Below, in pieces: positions 12,079-24,100 of a stretch of 64,000 nt of DNA; within the stretch, counting starts at the first letter, position 1, and each line of letters begins with the position of its first letter. This stretch comes from Azadirachta indica (taxonomy: Eukaryota; Streptophyta; Magnoliopsida; Sapindales; Meliaceae). The DNA lies in the NCBI GenBank assembly GCA_022749755.1, contig CM040452.1, positions 2,436,350-2,500,349 of the forward strand, read 5' to 3'. The translations under genes and the position numbers were made by a program. A model generated the notes under the pieces. It saw only the letters and a list, made by a program, of their open reading frames with translations, was not told the origin of the DNA and ran no database searches.

Positions 12079-15000
12079 ATGGATGTCGATGTAATCGAAG
12101 TTCAAGGAGACATGGGTCATCATGGAGTGTCAGATGATGGAGATGCTGAACCCAATGAAAGTGGAGAAGCAAACAATGCCGAGAATTCATCGGTTCACGG
12201 TGATGATGATGGGATTATTGAGCCTTTTGTGGGTATGGAATTTGATTCTGAAGATGCTGCTAAGACTTTCTATGATGAGTATGCTAGACGTATAGGTTTT
12301 AGTTCCAAAGTTAGTCAAAATAGCCGTTCCAAACCTGATGGGTCAATTGTTTTTCGGGAGTTTGTGTGTGGAAGAGAGGGCTTGAAAAGAAGGCATGCTG
12401 ATAGTTGTGATGCTATGCTTAGAATAGAATTGAAGGGTCAGGACAAGTGGGTTGTTACGAAATTTGTAAAGGACCATTCGCATTCTCTGGTGAGTCCTAG
12501 TAAGGTGCACTACCTTCGTCCCCGGAGGCATTTTGCTGGTGCTGCAAAGAACATGACTGAGGTTTACCAAGGGGTGGGGATTGTGCCGAGCGGTGTTATG
12601 TATGTTTCCATGGATGGAAACCGTGCTACTGTAGAAACAAACAACCGCGGAGCTAGGACAACTCCTCCCATAGAGTCAAATCGTCCGGTTAAGAACAGTG
12701 GGGCAGTGAATTATATTGTTAGGCCTGCTAGTAGAAGAAGAACGTTGGGGAGGGATGCGCAGAATCTGCTGGACTATTTCAAGAAAATGCAAGCTGAAAA
12801 CCCTGGTTTTTTTTATGCCATACAACTTGATGATGACAATCGCATGGCTAATGTATTTTGGGCTGATGCAAGGTCAAGGACAGCTTACAATCATTTTGGT
12901 GATGCTGTTACACTGGACACAATGTATAGGGTGTATCAGTATAAAGTGCCATTTGCTCCATTTACAGGAGTAAACCATCATGGTCAGACAATTTTGTTTG
13001 GTTGTGCTCTACTTCTAGATGAATCTGAGGCTTCATTTGTTTGGCTGTTCAAGACGTTTCTGACAGCAATGAATGATCGCCAACCTGTCTCTATAACCAC
13101 GGATCAGGACAGAGCCATCCAAACAGCAGTTTCTCAGGTGTTTCCAGAATCTCGCCATTGTATCAGTAAATGGCACGTGTTAAGAGAAGGCCAGGAAAAG
13201 CTGGCTCATGTATGTCATGCACATCCTAATTTTCAGGTTGAGCTGTACAATTGCATAAATTTGACTGAAACTATTGAGGAATTTGAATTGTCGTGGAGTG
13301 CAATTCTTGATAAATATGATCTCAGGGGACATGACTGGCTTCAGTCATTGTATAATGCTCGTGCTCAATGGGTACCAGTGTATTTTCGCGATTCCTTTTT
13401 TGCTGCAATATCTCCAGCTCAAGGATTTGATGGTTCCTTTTTTGATGGCTATGTGAATCAACAGACAACTATACCCATGTTCTTCAGGCAATATGAAAGA
13501 GCTTTGGAGAACTCATTTGAAAGGGAGATAGAAGCAGATTTTGAGACAATCTGCACAATGCCAGTCTTGAGGACACCATCACCTATGGAGAAACAGGCAG
13601 CAAATTTTTACACGAGGAAAATATTTGCAAAATTTCAGGAAGAGCTGGTTGAAACTTTTGTGTATACCGCAAATAGAATTGAAGGTGATGGAGCTATTGG
13701 GACATTCAGGGTTGCCAAATTTGAAGATGACAATAAGGCATACATTGTTACATTAAATTATCCTGAAGTGAGAGCAAACTGCAGCTGTCAAATGTTTGAG
13801 TATTCAGGCATTCTTTGTAGACATGTATTGACAGTTTTCACTGTAACAAATGTACTTACACTTCCACCTCATTATATCTTGAAACGATGGACAAGAAATG
13901 CTAAGACTGGACCTGGAATAGATGAACGTAGTAGCGAACTACATGGCCACGAGACTCTGACAATGCGGTATAACAATCTATGTCAGGAAGCTATCAAATA
14001 TGCAGAGGATGGGGCAATAGCTGTAGAGACTTATCATGTCGCAATAAGTGCTCTTAGAGAAGGTGGGAAAAAGGCTGCTGCAGTGAAGAAAACTGTTGCC
14101 AAAGTTGCACCTCCCAGTTCACAGGCTAGTGCCACTGGGTATGACGACAAGAAGATTTCTACATCAGCGTCAGATAGTACACCATTGTTATGGCCTCGGC
14201 AAGATGAAGTGACAAGGCGATTTAATCTTAATGATGTTGGGCCTCCAATTCAACCTGTTTCTGATTTGAATCTGCCACGTATGGCACCTGTGTCCCTTCA
14301 TCGAGATGATGGTCCTTCTGATAACATGGTTTGGATAAGAAATCTTATCTCTGTTTCTTTTGTTTCATTTACTATTGATATTAACTTAGCCCTTATATTT
14401 GGCCCTTTTGCATAGGTGGTTCTTCCATGTCTAAAGTCAATGACTTGGGTGATGGAGAATAAGAATTCACCACCAGGGAATAGAGTAGCTGTGATTAACC
14501 TGAAGGTATGCATCTAGTGATCTAAACCTTGATAACAGGTGTTGTTGGATCACGAGCCATGTCAGGTTGAAAAGTGGTTTATCTGACAACTGACAACCCA
14601 TGCATAAATAAATGAAACTTTAAGGTATATTAAAGTAATTAATTTTTCTATTCTGTTTATATCACTGCAGTTGCAAGATTATAGCAAGAATCCCTCAGCA
14701 GAAATGGAGGTTAAGTTTCAGCTCTCTAGGGTGACACTGGAACCCATGTTGAGATCCATGGCTTACATAAGTGAGCAGCTTTCAACCCCAGCTAACAGGG
14801 TTGCAGTCATCAATTTGAAGGTATGGAATCCAAATTCAAGACTTATATCACATAAACCTGACTATCTGATTATTGGTGACCTACAGCTGTGACATACTTT
14901 TAACTTAAATCTTTCCTATAGAGAGAGTATATTTGTATCAAATGGTTCTGATGTTCTCACACTACTAACTATTAATAATTTTTTTTTTCATCCTATTCTT

Positions 15001-18000
15001 TTGCTTTATTTTAAATGCTAGGCATTAAGTACCTTGTGTTTTTTGGAATTTACGGATCAAAATCAACCTTTAGTTTCATGCCTTCATTTCATTTTTTTTG
15101 GGTCTTCATTTTAAGTGCTTCCTCAGACCATGGATCAGTTGATGTAGTTCTATTCAATCATGAAATAAATTGTAAGAAGTAGTTTTTAGAAGAAATGCAG
15201 AGAGTACACTTGAATTAGCATTATACTCTATGCAAATTTTGATAAAGAATGAAGATGGAAAACTGCGCTATGGACTGTTAAATTAGAATTAACAAAAGAC
15301 TATAAAGAGGGTAAAGTAAAAATACATTAGCCATAGAAGGGAATATAGATACTGTATCATGACTTGTGACGTAAAGGTGAAACTGAAATTACTATATCAA
15401 TCCTCAGTATAATTTGGAATTAAATTGAATGAACTATATAGATGGTCTATTTTATTGTGAATTTAAAAGAGGTGATTTATGGATAGGACATGGGTCAGAT
15501 TGAAAGCAATTGAAATAATTTTCCTTCAAGAAATAGTATGCTTTCTTAACTCTTGATTTAATGACTCTTAAAGTTCTATTTTTGTAGTGATACTTAAATA
15601 TACTTGCAACCAATTGGATATCTTGGCATAAAATAATCCATTTTGTTATTTCTGATCATGTGTACTGTATTTTAAAAATCACTCTGACATCTTCCCACTT
15701 CTATATTCTACCCCATGGGTGTCTATGCAGTGTGTGTGTGTAAGAGATTAAAATAGAAACCATCTCTATGTCTCCAAATAAACCTCCATTGATGATGGAC
15801 AAACTATGAAGACATAGATTTTATTTGGGGGCATTTTATTTTTTCCTAATTTAAGGCTATGTTCTATTTTATTTGTTTGAGTCAGATTCTATTATTTCTT
15901 GTTTTAGATTTGGTTTTATTGCTGCGATTTTCTTATTTGAGTAAAACTTACATTTGTGACGAGAAGGCTTCTATTTTCGTGTCTTAAATACCACTTGTTT
16001 GCTACTAACAGTGCCTTAAATTATGTATTTTAAGTGACTTCAATGATTTATTTAACAAAGAATATCGGTGTTCCCTCAATCTCATCCCAATATTATGTCC
16101 TTTCTGGCTCTTTTCTCTCCTCCTATAGATCTCCACCTCCCAGTGCTTAGACATTGTCTAGCTCATCTTTTCTGTATTACTGTTTGTTCTTTTCAAAAGA
16201 TTTTCTTAATCAAGCCAGTAGTATCACATTTTGCCAAATTTTCACAGACCAATTTATCCATTTGACATGTTTCTTTTTTTCTTTTCTTATGTTTTCTTTG
16301 TTTTCATGCAGATAGATATTTGTCCTCATAATAGACTTCCTATTTCTTTTTATAAATAAAGTTTTCATATTCTTGTCAAATAATTCTCACACGCCTAAGA
16401 AGATTCGAACCCATGACCTCATCTCACTTAAGAAGATAACTTAATAGTTCACATCATGTCAATTCTCTCTTTACTTCTAGTTCCAATTTGTCCTATTTTA
16501 TTAATTCCCATTAGATTGTGTAATACAAAATGATGGCAAGATTTAGATACTTCAATTAGTCATCACTATTGAACTCACATTTCCTATTTGGTTTGCGTTT
16601 CAGATATACTCAGTTAGTTAGAAACTCCTTTCTCAGCTGTTAGTTACTCCTAATATGTCTGTATATACCCACATGTTTAGTTAATGAGTAATTTTGATGT
16701 CATCCCTGAATGTTTAGTTATTTCTTTAGTTCATTTTTAATTCAGTTAATGAATTTATTTTTTCTTTCTTATTTCAGCTTCAAGATACCGAGACAACTTC
16801 AGGAGAGTCGGAAGTTAAATTTCAGGTGTCCAGAGATACCTTAGGTGCTATGTTAAGATCAATGGCCTACATCCGAGAGCAGCTTTCAAATGCTGTAAGC
16901 ATTGACTCCCTATTTCTGTTATCCCTATCTCTTTTGGTGCATGGATTACCAATGTTGTTTTTTAATAAAATTGGTTATATTCTCTGTTCTTCCTTCAAGG
17001 ATGTTTTCTATTCAATTTCTTGAAAGTTTCTAACAAATAATGGATGTTTATATCAGCTGTATGATCTTGTCGACAGCATGATGTACAAAAACAAAAGGCA
17101 CTCTTTTCTATGCTTGAATTAATTTTAGCGTCGCAATAAATTTTAATGCAGTTGATACATTTTTGGTGCATTCATTGTGTGTTTGGATTTGGTTGTAAAT
17201 GCCTTCGTTGGAAGGCATGTTTCTTCATTTTCAAAATGATATTGCAATGTTCAGAGAAAATATAGGGACAACTTGTAGGGTTTATAATTATTTATGATGT
17301 TTAGAGATGTGAACAAGGGCCTCCAATTGGACAATAATATTCAGTTTCACATTTAGATCCCTGATTGATCTAGTTGGACTACATTGGCAAGCTAACTAGA
17401 TGCATCATTCCACTAGTATGGGTTTGATATAGATAGAGCACAGGCTCCCTTGCTGATCTGGTAGTAGACCTTAGAAACTGACTTAGCATTTAGCTACCTA
17501 ATCTCGGTAAGAAACTTCCATTTATGGCTGCGGAGAGATCTCTGGCTGAAAATAGCGTAGGTGTTTGATAGAATGTTGTCCTTGAGGAATGCTTCAGTAG
17601 TTTGATGATCCCAGGTGTAAAGGTTGTTATTTCCTGTGTGGCGTATGTATATCCACCGAGCCTTTAAATTGTTCCCTTTGCAGTGTAAACTTAACCTTCC
17701 AAATAGCAAAAGATTTCTTTTAACTGTTCAAATGCAAATGGCTTGCAATGTTTGGCTGTGTCAAAAAATGAATCATTAAAAGCCCTTTAAGTATTTTATT
17801 TTTCTTTACTGGGCCCTTTGTGTTCTATGTTATTTTCTTTCTCAATAGCCTCTTGCGTAACACTTGAGTCAATGATTGGGCCAATTGGTATAATCAATTC
17901 TGCAGTCTAGCCTCTTTGGAGTTAAAATATATGGGATAAACAATATCCAGAGCCATTCACGCATTTCTTTTTCCTAACCTGAACTTGCTCTCGGTCATCC

Positions 18001-18600
18001 TATGTTTTGATATCCTCTGCTAGAGATTGCACCACGCCCTATCTATGCTTGTAGTATTGCTGCATTAGTTTTGAACTCTTAATTCCACAGTGACCATATC
18101 TATGTGTGACTTTTCATTTGAAAAACCGCCAGGTATGAGATGTTCTAGTTTCTTATTGTGTTGACTAATGTAGGTCAGATATTTTGTTTTGTGAGAGTCA
18201 AAAACCATAAATAGGCACCTTTGTCAGTTGATTTTCTACTATAGTTCTCTTAAAAATATTTATTCACACTTGATTCGAGTATAAGTACAGCCACATGGCA
18301 TTTTCCTCTTATGTACCCTTATTACTTGGAAGCAAGCACTTCACTAGGCTGCAATTTTTATAACCATTCAAATTTGGAATTAACATTAATGTAGCATTTG
18401 TCAAGTTTGAAGTTCCTATCTGTTTGTGTTCAATTAAATCACTTATGTATTAGCAAACCTTGCAACAAAGCATTTATGTTGAAAGATGGATTCCTTTTCC
18501 TCTTACATTACTTCAGTTTCTCTTCTGATTGTGGAGAAATTTTTCCATTCCACAGGCCGAGCCTCATTCAGAACCTCCACCGAAGAAGAATCGGAAATAA
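12079..18600 (+). CDS. FRS3: FAR1-RELATED SEQUENCE 3 (FHY3/FAR1 family)
   Basis: Nuclear protein of the FHY3/FAR1 family, domesticated from a Mutator-like transposase; relatives act as transcription factors in light signalling and development. Five coding exons join in frame: 12079-14328, 14416-14505, 14671-14820, 16778-16894 and 18556-18600, giving 883 residues. Order: acidic N-terminus; FAR1 DNA-binding zinc-finger domain at about 50-140 ([19 protein letters not shown] to [10 protein letters not shown]); MULE transposase-like domain with D280, D342 and E357 in the usual setting; SWIM zinc finger C568-x-C570...C580-x-H582; then a C-terminal part with two copies of NRVAVINLK and of an [12 protein letters not shown] unit on separate exons. 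It ends in a basic PPPKKNRK tail. Closest in memory is Arabidopsis FRS3 (At2g27110, about 850 residues), whose C-terminal repeats match exon by exon. Reading through the first donor would give a truncated product ending at 14415. Confidence 0.96.
14329..14415 (+). other. FRS3 intron 1, short and open to translation
   Basis: The 87-base intron (GTTTGG...TTGCATAG) is a multiple of three with one in-frame stop, the TAG at its 3' end. Retention would add 28 hydrophobic residues and stop, removing the C-terminal repeat exons. The spliced form restores the conserved run [12 protein letters not shown]. Confidence 0.8.
16370..16490 (-). mobile_element. tRNA-derived SINE fragment in FRS3 intron 3
   Basis: Read on the minus strand it contains a good box B (GGTCATGGGTTCGAATCTTC) preceded, at tRNA-like spacing, by a degenerate box A (GACATGATGTGAACTATTAAG) and a linking AGTGAGATGAG stretch. 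This is the organisation of tRNA-derived SINE heads. It lies within the 14821-16777 intron. I did not find clear ends. Confidence 0.5.
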
Positions 18601-20640
18601 AGTCATTTAAATTGGTAGCTATCCAGGTGTGTTCAACTAACTTGTCTCTATGGATGGAAAGTGTTCACCAAATTTTTGGTCGCCAGCCTCAGCAAGCTGG
18701 GGTGCTCTGTTGAGCTCTTGTATTTGCTAGCCTTATTTTCTGCTTTTTAGTTTTTTTTTTTTCTTCCTTTTCTACCTTGCCTGATCTTTGTGTAAGCTTT
18801 TTATGTACCATATTTGTACATGTATTGCATCAGATTCAGAAATCCAAGGCATAAAAGAGAGCTCAAATTTAAGGTTTAATGTCATCCTTTGCTATATTTT
18901 ACTTAGGAATAGTTGACACCATATGTTTCACATCCTCTCTAGCTTGGCCCGAAGGGAGGGTGTAAAAATAATTCAATTTAATTCCGATTGCTTTGAATGG
19001 TATGATGAGCAACCGTTTCTGTAACAGTTAGCTTGCTATATGTTTTTGTTTATCTTACCTTTTCATTCATGAAATCTTACCATTAAGCAGTCTTTTGGAG
19101 ACTTTAGGAATTCTGATCTTGGGACGATGGATTCTGTTGTGTTATAAAGTGCCCACCTGCTCCCAGGCACTTTCCACTTGTGGCCGGGGAATTTGAATGA
19201 CTGCAAAATGTCAAAACCATTAAACTGCCAAAAGCATAATCTATGCATTGAATGAAAACAGAATGGAAGGGGATTTGGAGTTGTTTTCGTGAATCATCAA
19301 ATTCTTCTTGAGCTTGTAATTTTTGTTGTTGGGCTTGGAAGAGTAGAATAGTGACAAATATGTTCTGTAAATATACTGTTGCATATGTGCATTTACTGCC
19401 CTTTCAACCATCAAGGGCTGCTTTTGTTAAATTAATGCATATCCTATTCAAATTCTTCAGAAAAACTGTACGGAAAACAGTCCTTAACGTAGGAAGCATT
19501 TCTCTGTTTTTCAAAGAGGTACTCCATTTGAACATTCTCTTCTCATTCAGGGATCAAGCAGTTCCATCACTCTCTTTTATCATCTGATGTTCTGACCGAA
19601 GTGTGCAAGACAGAATTCAATTTTCTGCTTTGGCATATAAAAACTGAACTAGTTAGATGGATTCGGCTATCTTTGTGCTTCGCACCAATTTAAGAATCAC
19701 AACAGGCTTGAACAGAGATGAGGTCTGAGCTACAATGGAAGCCAAGAGGGCAAACAGAAAAGCTGGTTTAACCAGTGTGTATTATTATGGATTATATTGA
19801 ATTGACAAGCAGACTTGCAATATGTCCAAAATGTTTTGCCCATTACTTCTGAAAACAGAATAAAGGGTTTTTGTTAGACTACAGAATATCATTCCACCGC
19901 TTACGGTCCTGCGAAGTTCATAATATGAAAATCGAATATGTGTATTTATCCAGCTGATGATGAACTGGCTCTGGCTCTTGCTCTAGCTCTAGCTCTAGCT
20001 CTTGTTTTGTCACTGGAAGTTCGAAGATTGAAATTCTCTTTCAAAAAGATCCGTACGGTAACTTTACCTGAATAATTATCAATTTATAATTGATAATTAA
20101 TCCAAAAACAAATGTAATAATGTTTAAGTTCCAAGCGCAAGCGCATCAAAACGTCCGTGAGTTGATAATCAAGGAGAACTAAGCTCACGAGCGTCCCAAT
20201 GGGAAACACTAAAAGCGAAAATAGATTTTGATTTTTTCAAAATAGATGTGTAAAACAAACTCAGACTCTGATTAGTTACCTTACATACAGTAGTGTTGAC
20301 AATTAAAATTAAGAAGAAAGAATACAAAACACTTGATATATTTACTGCATGTATGTATCTATTTAGGGTTTTAGAAACTGTATAATCGAGAATGCTTCAG
20401 AATTGGCTTCCCAATTTTTATGTGTTGAAAGAGTATTAACAATAAGTTTTTCCACCTTCCTCATTACTTCCTCAATGTAGTTGCATGCTACAACTTCAGA
20501 TTTGTAATGGCACTGTCTTACAAGTGATGTGATGCATACAGCATTCAGAACAATCTCATACATACAAAGATCAAACAGACAAGACAATTACACTGCAGTA
20601 ACCAAAGCTGTACCCCATGTGTACAAACACTATTAGTAAC
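18601..20640. other. FRS3 3' UTR and spacer between convergent genes
   Basis: Sequence after the FRS3 stop codon, GC-richer than true intergenic DNA as far as about 19960. The 3' UTR probably ends in the T-rich 18750-18900 region, but later sequence could also be transcribed. It contains a GCTCTA/GCTCTG hexamer tract at 19965-20005. I recognise no protein; the open frames here are short and match no family I know. Confidence 0.5.
19965..20005. repeat. Imperfect hexamer repeat (CTCTRG)n
   Basis: About six tandem copies of GCTCTG/GCTCTT/GCTCTA in the spacer between FRS3 and SERRATE. A coding reading would be a low-complexity alternation such as SSSS or LALA; no coding context is seen. Confidence 0.8.
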
Positions 20641-21125
20641 GATGATGATGAGGCACAAATGGTATGGTTTTAAGCTTCCAAGACATATATAATTGTCAGT
20701 CAAATAGGACATATTTTGGTTCAGCTATTCAACACAGAGATGAAGAGATTGGGAGCATACGAATGAACAACTATCAAAAATCTACTTCCATTAACTTCGC
20801 CATTAAACCGAACCCCAAACCCTCCAAATTTGTAAATAACAAAGAAATAACATCTCTTTTCAAGTCAATGTTGTAAGAGGGTACCAAAAAATTACATAGT
20901 TTGCATATCACTAACACACATTACCCATGCGATATTGCAGCATCAGCCACAACAAAAAGCAATATCATCAGCCAGAAGCAGAGATATATAGTTGACCGCC
21001 TTGCCACTATTTAGAATCCCCACTGGATATTTTCGAGCAGAGGGTGGATTCTTCTATAATTGGATAACCAAGATATAATCCAAGCTTTGCCTTGAATAAT
21101 TTCAATGTCCCACCAGTTCAGATAT

Positions 21126-24100
21126 CTACAAACTCCTGTAGTCTATAACAGTGACTTCATCCTCCGGTGCATCCAGGTCTTGATAACTGCATGAATACCA
21201 AGCATAGAGTTTATATCATGATTGTCAAACATAAAGACAAAACTAAGGAAATAAACCAAATTCCAGGCTTTATGAGAAACATAAGATACAATCATTTCCA
21301 GCAAAACAGGAATATACAAAATTAATTGCATAAATAATGTTGCACAAAACACTTAAATATTCAGCAGAAATGTTTTTATACTCTGAAAATTATTTTACCC
21401 CCTTAGAAGCAGAAAAAAGGAAAAATTATGTGCATCATCATAATAGAATGCTCGCAAAGTCATGATTGTATTTCATGCAATTAACTACAATGAGAAAAGG
21501 AGACTACAGTTAAGAATACAAATGAGCTTCAAAAAAGACCAAAAACATAGAAATAGACAGCTATTAAAAGAAAAATGGGAAGTAAAAGAAGTAACTGGGA
21601 GGAAGAAAACATTTGATCATTATTTCTTAACATCCAAATTACGCTTGATGTAAAAAATATCAAGGGGTTCTAACAATTGACTGAAACTGACTCCAGATAT
21701 TACTAACAGTTTATGCCATAACAACTTTCAAGTTTAAATAGATTATAAATTTAAAACCAGCTGTCAAGAAAACTATGAACTTGCCAAAAGATGCCCCAAT
21801 AGGATATATACCTTCTTATCCGTCGAGGATCCTGTCTAAAAGCTGGGGATAAAAGAATGGGACCTGGTCCTTGGGGCCCAGGCCGTCCATTTCTACCACT
21901 CCCTTCAAAAGGAACAGGGCCACCCTGATCTCTGAGCATCTGCATGGCAACTTCAGGTGGCGCTGGAACAAAAGGACCCAATGGACTGCAAGTACAGCAC
22001 TATGTAAGGTTTCCAGAAAATGGCAAAATCTACCAAACAATTTTGGATAACTATTGTCTTCAACCTGCAAAAAAAGAAAGAAAAAACAATGTTGCACTAA
22101 CTTTTGACTTACCCAGCACCAGGAACAGGCATCAATACTGGTGGAGGAGGTAAATCTGAGGGAAAAGGAGGACCAACACGAATGCCTTGTCCGCCAAAAG
22201 TTTCAAACATTGTTTCATCACGATTTGCTCCATCAGGTCCATCATCATTTGATGGGAAGTCACTCGACTGTGCATTATCAGCCCTATCATATCTATCACT
22301 TCCATTAGCCCGATAGTCACGTTCTCTACGGTTGCCACGTTCATCTTTCAATCGATTGTCTGAACCAAGTTTGCGTCTCAATGGCCTGTCTTTCTGAAGG
22401 GAGGAAAAAATAGATTTAAAAAATAACACTACCACCAATAACAATGATAAATAATGAAAATTATCATGTGTGAAAAAACCCTAAAACATACATGGCATAT
22501 GACCTGGGATCTAGAATGGCATAACAGAGATTTCAGTAGGCGAATGTGGTCATGAGCTATTTTAGTCAGCTTCAATAAGTTGATGCATGTCAGTTGCAGC
22601 TTAAGAAAACAGAAACCAGCACGCAGAGTGTTTGGGCATACACAATAAAAAATCAGAAATAAACAAAAGAAGCATCATATATATGTGTGTGTGTGTGTGT
22701 GTGAACATACAACCACAGTTTACTAGATGACAACAGAAGCTGAGACCTAGATCTGAGAAGCAACATTGAACTACGAAAGTCTTAGTAGCTAGAATGTTCC
22801 CAGTGTATAGATAACTGGTGCTATTTAACCAATATAGATGATACACATTACATGCTTTTGTCCCCAGCCTAGAGCTCAAATGAGAAATTCATTTGTCCCC
22901 CATTGAGTACATGATAAATGGCAAGGAAAAAAAAAAAAAAAAAAAAACAATCTGAGATGATGACCATTGTCAAAAGGAACAATGCAAATTTCAGAAACTC
23001 CAAGAGTGAACCTTAAGCATTGAAAAGGTACATATTCATGCTACCAGGCACCAGATAGTGCTTGGAATATTCCGTGAGCTTGCCACGGTGCCAACTGAAA
23101 GTTCTCATGAAAAAATGCCACAGTAACAGCAAAAAGAAATAAAATGGATGAAGAGCATAGGTCTAAGCAATTTATTGCAGAAATATTATAAAAATAGAGT
23201 TGTTCTATTTGAATTCCATATATTCCTATTTCGATAATTTCAGACCCATGATAAATTATTCCTACTAGTTACAGAAAGCTCTCTGAAGACTAAATGATAT
23301 AAGCAAAATCAATATTTAAATATAGCAACATACAAATGCATGTAGGTGCAGAGAAAAATTACAATTATGATTGGATAAATCATACCGGCATGGGTTGCTG
23401 CATAACAGGTGTCCCACCAGGTGCATCTGGATCACTGTAAATGAAATAAAAGTATTGTGATAAATCTTTAGAAACAACATATAGACAAAACCAACATGCT
23501 ACCAAAAAGACAGCACTTACTTCATGTAGTTCTGGAAATACAGCTCTTCACGTACTTTGGCTGTGAGCTCCATCACCAGTTCTGGATGTTTCAGTTTAAG
23601 ATGCTTGTGCACAAACTCAGCAGCATGAAAAAGTTTTGTGCAACCTTTAGCTCCACAACCATACTTCCACCCATATTTCTCATCCCTAATCTTCCGGACA
23701 AAGGGATCCAGAGAATCAACTGCAGCAGTGTCAATCTTTTCCTTAGCTGTCATTATTTCCAAGGGATCTTGACTTCTCAATCTCTCTTGCCAACGAGAGT
23801 CAAGTTTCTTTTCCCACTCAGCTCCGTTACCAGTTATGTCAGAAGGCTTTCCCTCAGCTCTCACATGCCTGAGACCCTTAGCTTCACTTGTTTCAATCAT
23901 TCCATAATAATCCAAACCATGGATGCGCCAAAGATAGGTAATAAGCGTATCCAGCAGCTCAACTCCCTCCAGGCCCTTGACAGAGGTCAAGCCTCGTATG
24001 ATAATAACTGGACCAGTGTGGGATTTCTCCCTGTTCATTTTATCGCTATCAGATCCACATAAAATATTTTCCTCGATCCCTTTCTCAGAGTCAAGTTTGC

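Noticed and set aside
12343..13456. Several open frames in other frames within the FRS3 first exon
   Set aside because: Shadows of the long FRS3 exon; none resembles a known protein.
23496..24062. Plus-strand open frame of 188 codons
   Set aside because: It is antisense to the conserved SERRATE exon 23521-24316. Its length is a by-product of the real coding sequence.
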